From Nocardia farcinica (GTDB lineage: Bacteria > Actinomycetota > Actinomycetes > Mycobacteriales > Mycobacteriaceae): a stretch of DNA of 64,000 nucleotides. Positions 63,418-64,000 of the stretch are shown piece after piece; the first letter of the stretch is position 1; every line of letters begins with the position of its first letter. The stretch spans positions 3,100,001 to 3,164,000 of the forward strand of contig NZ_LN868938.1 in assembly GCF_001182745.1 (NCBI RefSeq). Reading direction: 5' to 3'. The translations under genes were made by a program, and so were the position numbers. The notes beneath the pieces were generated by a model. That model was not told the origin of the DNA, did no database searches, and worked only from the letters and a program-made list of their open reading frames with translations.

Positions 63418-64000
63418 GACTCAACCTCCAGACTCAGCAGATCCGCCACCGTCTCCCGGCGCAGCACCAGCCGGGCGCTGCCGTCGCGCACGGCGACGAC
63501 CGCCGGACGCGTCAGCTGGTTGTACCGGCTGGACATGGAATAGCAGTACGCGCCCGTGGCGGCCACCGCGATGAGGTCACCGGGGCCGACATCGGCGGGC
63601 ATCCACGTGTCGCGGATGACGATGTCGCCGCTCTCGCAGTGCTTTCCGACGACGCGGGCGAGCACCGCCTCGGCCTCGGAGGGCCGCGAGACCAGCCGGC
63701 AGTCGTAGTCGGCCTGGTAGAGCGCGGGCCGGATGTTGTCGCTCATGCCGCCGTCCACGCTGACGTAGCGGCGACGCAGCCCGGCGTCGAGCGAGACGTC
63801 CTTGATGGTGCCGACCTCGTACACGGTCACGGTGCCGGGTCCGGCGATGGCACGGCCGGGCTCGACCGCGATGGTCGGCTCGGGCAGGCCGGCGCGGGCC
63901 GCCTCCTCGGCGACGATCGCGCGCAGCTTCGCGGCGAACTCGTCCAGCGGCGGCGGGTTGTCCTCGGGCAGGTAGGAGATGCCGAGACCGCCACCGAGAT
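63414..64000 (-). CDS. lysA: Diaminopimelate decarboxylase, C-terminal part; runs off right edge
   Basis: The last 195 codons of a fold-type III PLP enzyme that makes lysine from meso-diaminopimelate. Visible motifs: [10 protein letters not shown] (phosphate and PLP binding), [20 protein letters not shown], the active-site [10 protein letters not shown] with the Cys at the dimer interface, and [17 protein letters not shown] near the end. It is the first gene of the aspartate-family operon in this window; its stop overlaps the hom start. Confidence 0.96.
   Translation of the reverse strand, partial: LGGGLGISYLPEDNPPPLDEFAAKLRAIVAEEAARAGLPEPTIAVEPGRAIAGPGTVTVYEVGTIKDVSLDAGLRRRYVSVDGGMSDNIRPALYQADYDCRLVSRPSEAEAVLARVVGKHCESGDIVIRDTWMPADVGPGDLIAVAATGAYCYSMSSRYNQLTRPAVVAVRDGSARLVLRRETVADLLSLEVES

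Overview
The window is a high-G+C actinobacterial chromosome segment. Gene order matches the Mycobacterium tuberculosis Rv1293-Rv1343 region run backwards (lysA-hom-thrC-thrB-rho-rpmE-prfA-prmC-wecA-atp-murA-rrn-nucS-glg-dinG-pncB-clpS-mec-cysO-cysM-rhomboid-Rv1339-rph-rdgB). The 16S rRNA, the unfused AtpH and the frequent leaderless starts point to Nocardia; a strain close to N. farcinica is a plausible guess from the 16S text but was not checked by a search.

Layout. 1-7.2 kb is an accessory block, all on the minus strand: a TetR regulator, a DHA2-type MFS exporter broken by a frameshift, a PadR regulator with a 30-bp operator-like palindrome, a FAD monooxygenase, an orphan N-terminal fragment of an adenylation domain, and the start of an NRPS that leaves the left edge. 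7.3-9.1 kb holds a short-chain dehydrogenase with a palindromic operator and two small membrane proteins. 9.1-16.5 kb is a minus-strand housekeeping cluster: rdgB, rph, a cyclic-nucleotide phosphodiesterase-like protein, a rhomboid, the CysM/CysO/Mec cysteine system, a P1-family peptidase, DUF2017 and clpS. 16.6-20.7 kb is pncB-pncA-dinG. 20.9-23 kb has DoxX and a purine permease. 23.1-30.1 kb is alpha-glucan metabolism (glgP divergent from glgE-glgB). 30.1-35.5 kb has a CnoX-like thioredoxin, thiolase, methylmalonyl-CoA epimerase, a DivIVA-like coiled coil, a zinc-ribbon protein and nucS.

36.5-42.3 kb is one complete rRNA operon (16S-23S-5S, minus strand) with two tandem promoters behind murA, boxA-like elements, long processing stems and two terminator hairpins. 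42.3-44.7 kb carries murA (Cys-to-Asp active site), a PduO-type cobalamin adenosyltransferase and DUF2550. 44.8-52.8 kb is the full F1Fo ATP synthase operon in the order atpI-like-B-E-F-H-A-G-D-C, closed by a 17-bp-stem terminator. 52.8-59.7 kb carries wecA, a Sua5/YrdC protein, prmC, prfA, rpmE and rho. The right end is the aspartate-family operon lysA(partial)-hom-thrC-thrB, joined by ATGA overlaps.

Most of the window is conserved core genome. The points most worth a second look are the C-terminal tail after the Gly-Gly of CysO, the leaderless micro-ORF overlapping the DUF2017 start, -10 boxes that reuse the stop codon of the upstream gene, the MFS exporter with a C-terminal winged-helix-like extension and a frameshift inside a small inverted repeat, the orphan adenylation-domain fragment, and the missing murI. 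No clearly undescribed multi-gene system was found; the best candidate for new biology is the left-edge NRPS block, only part of which is visible.
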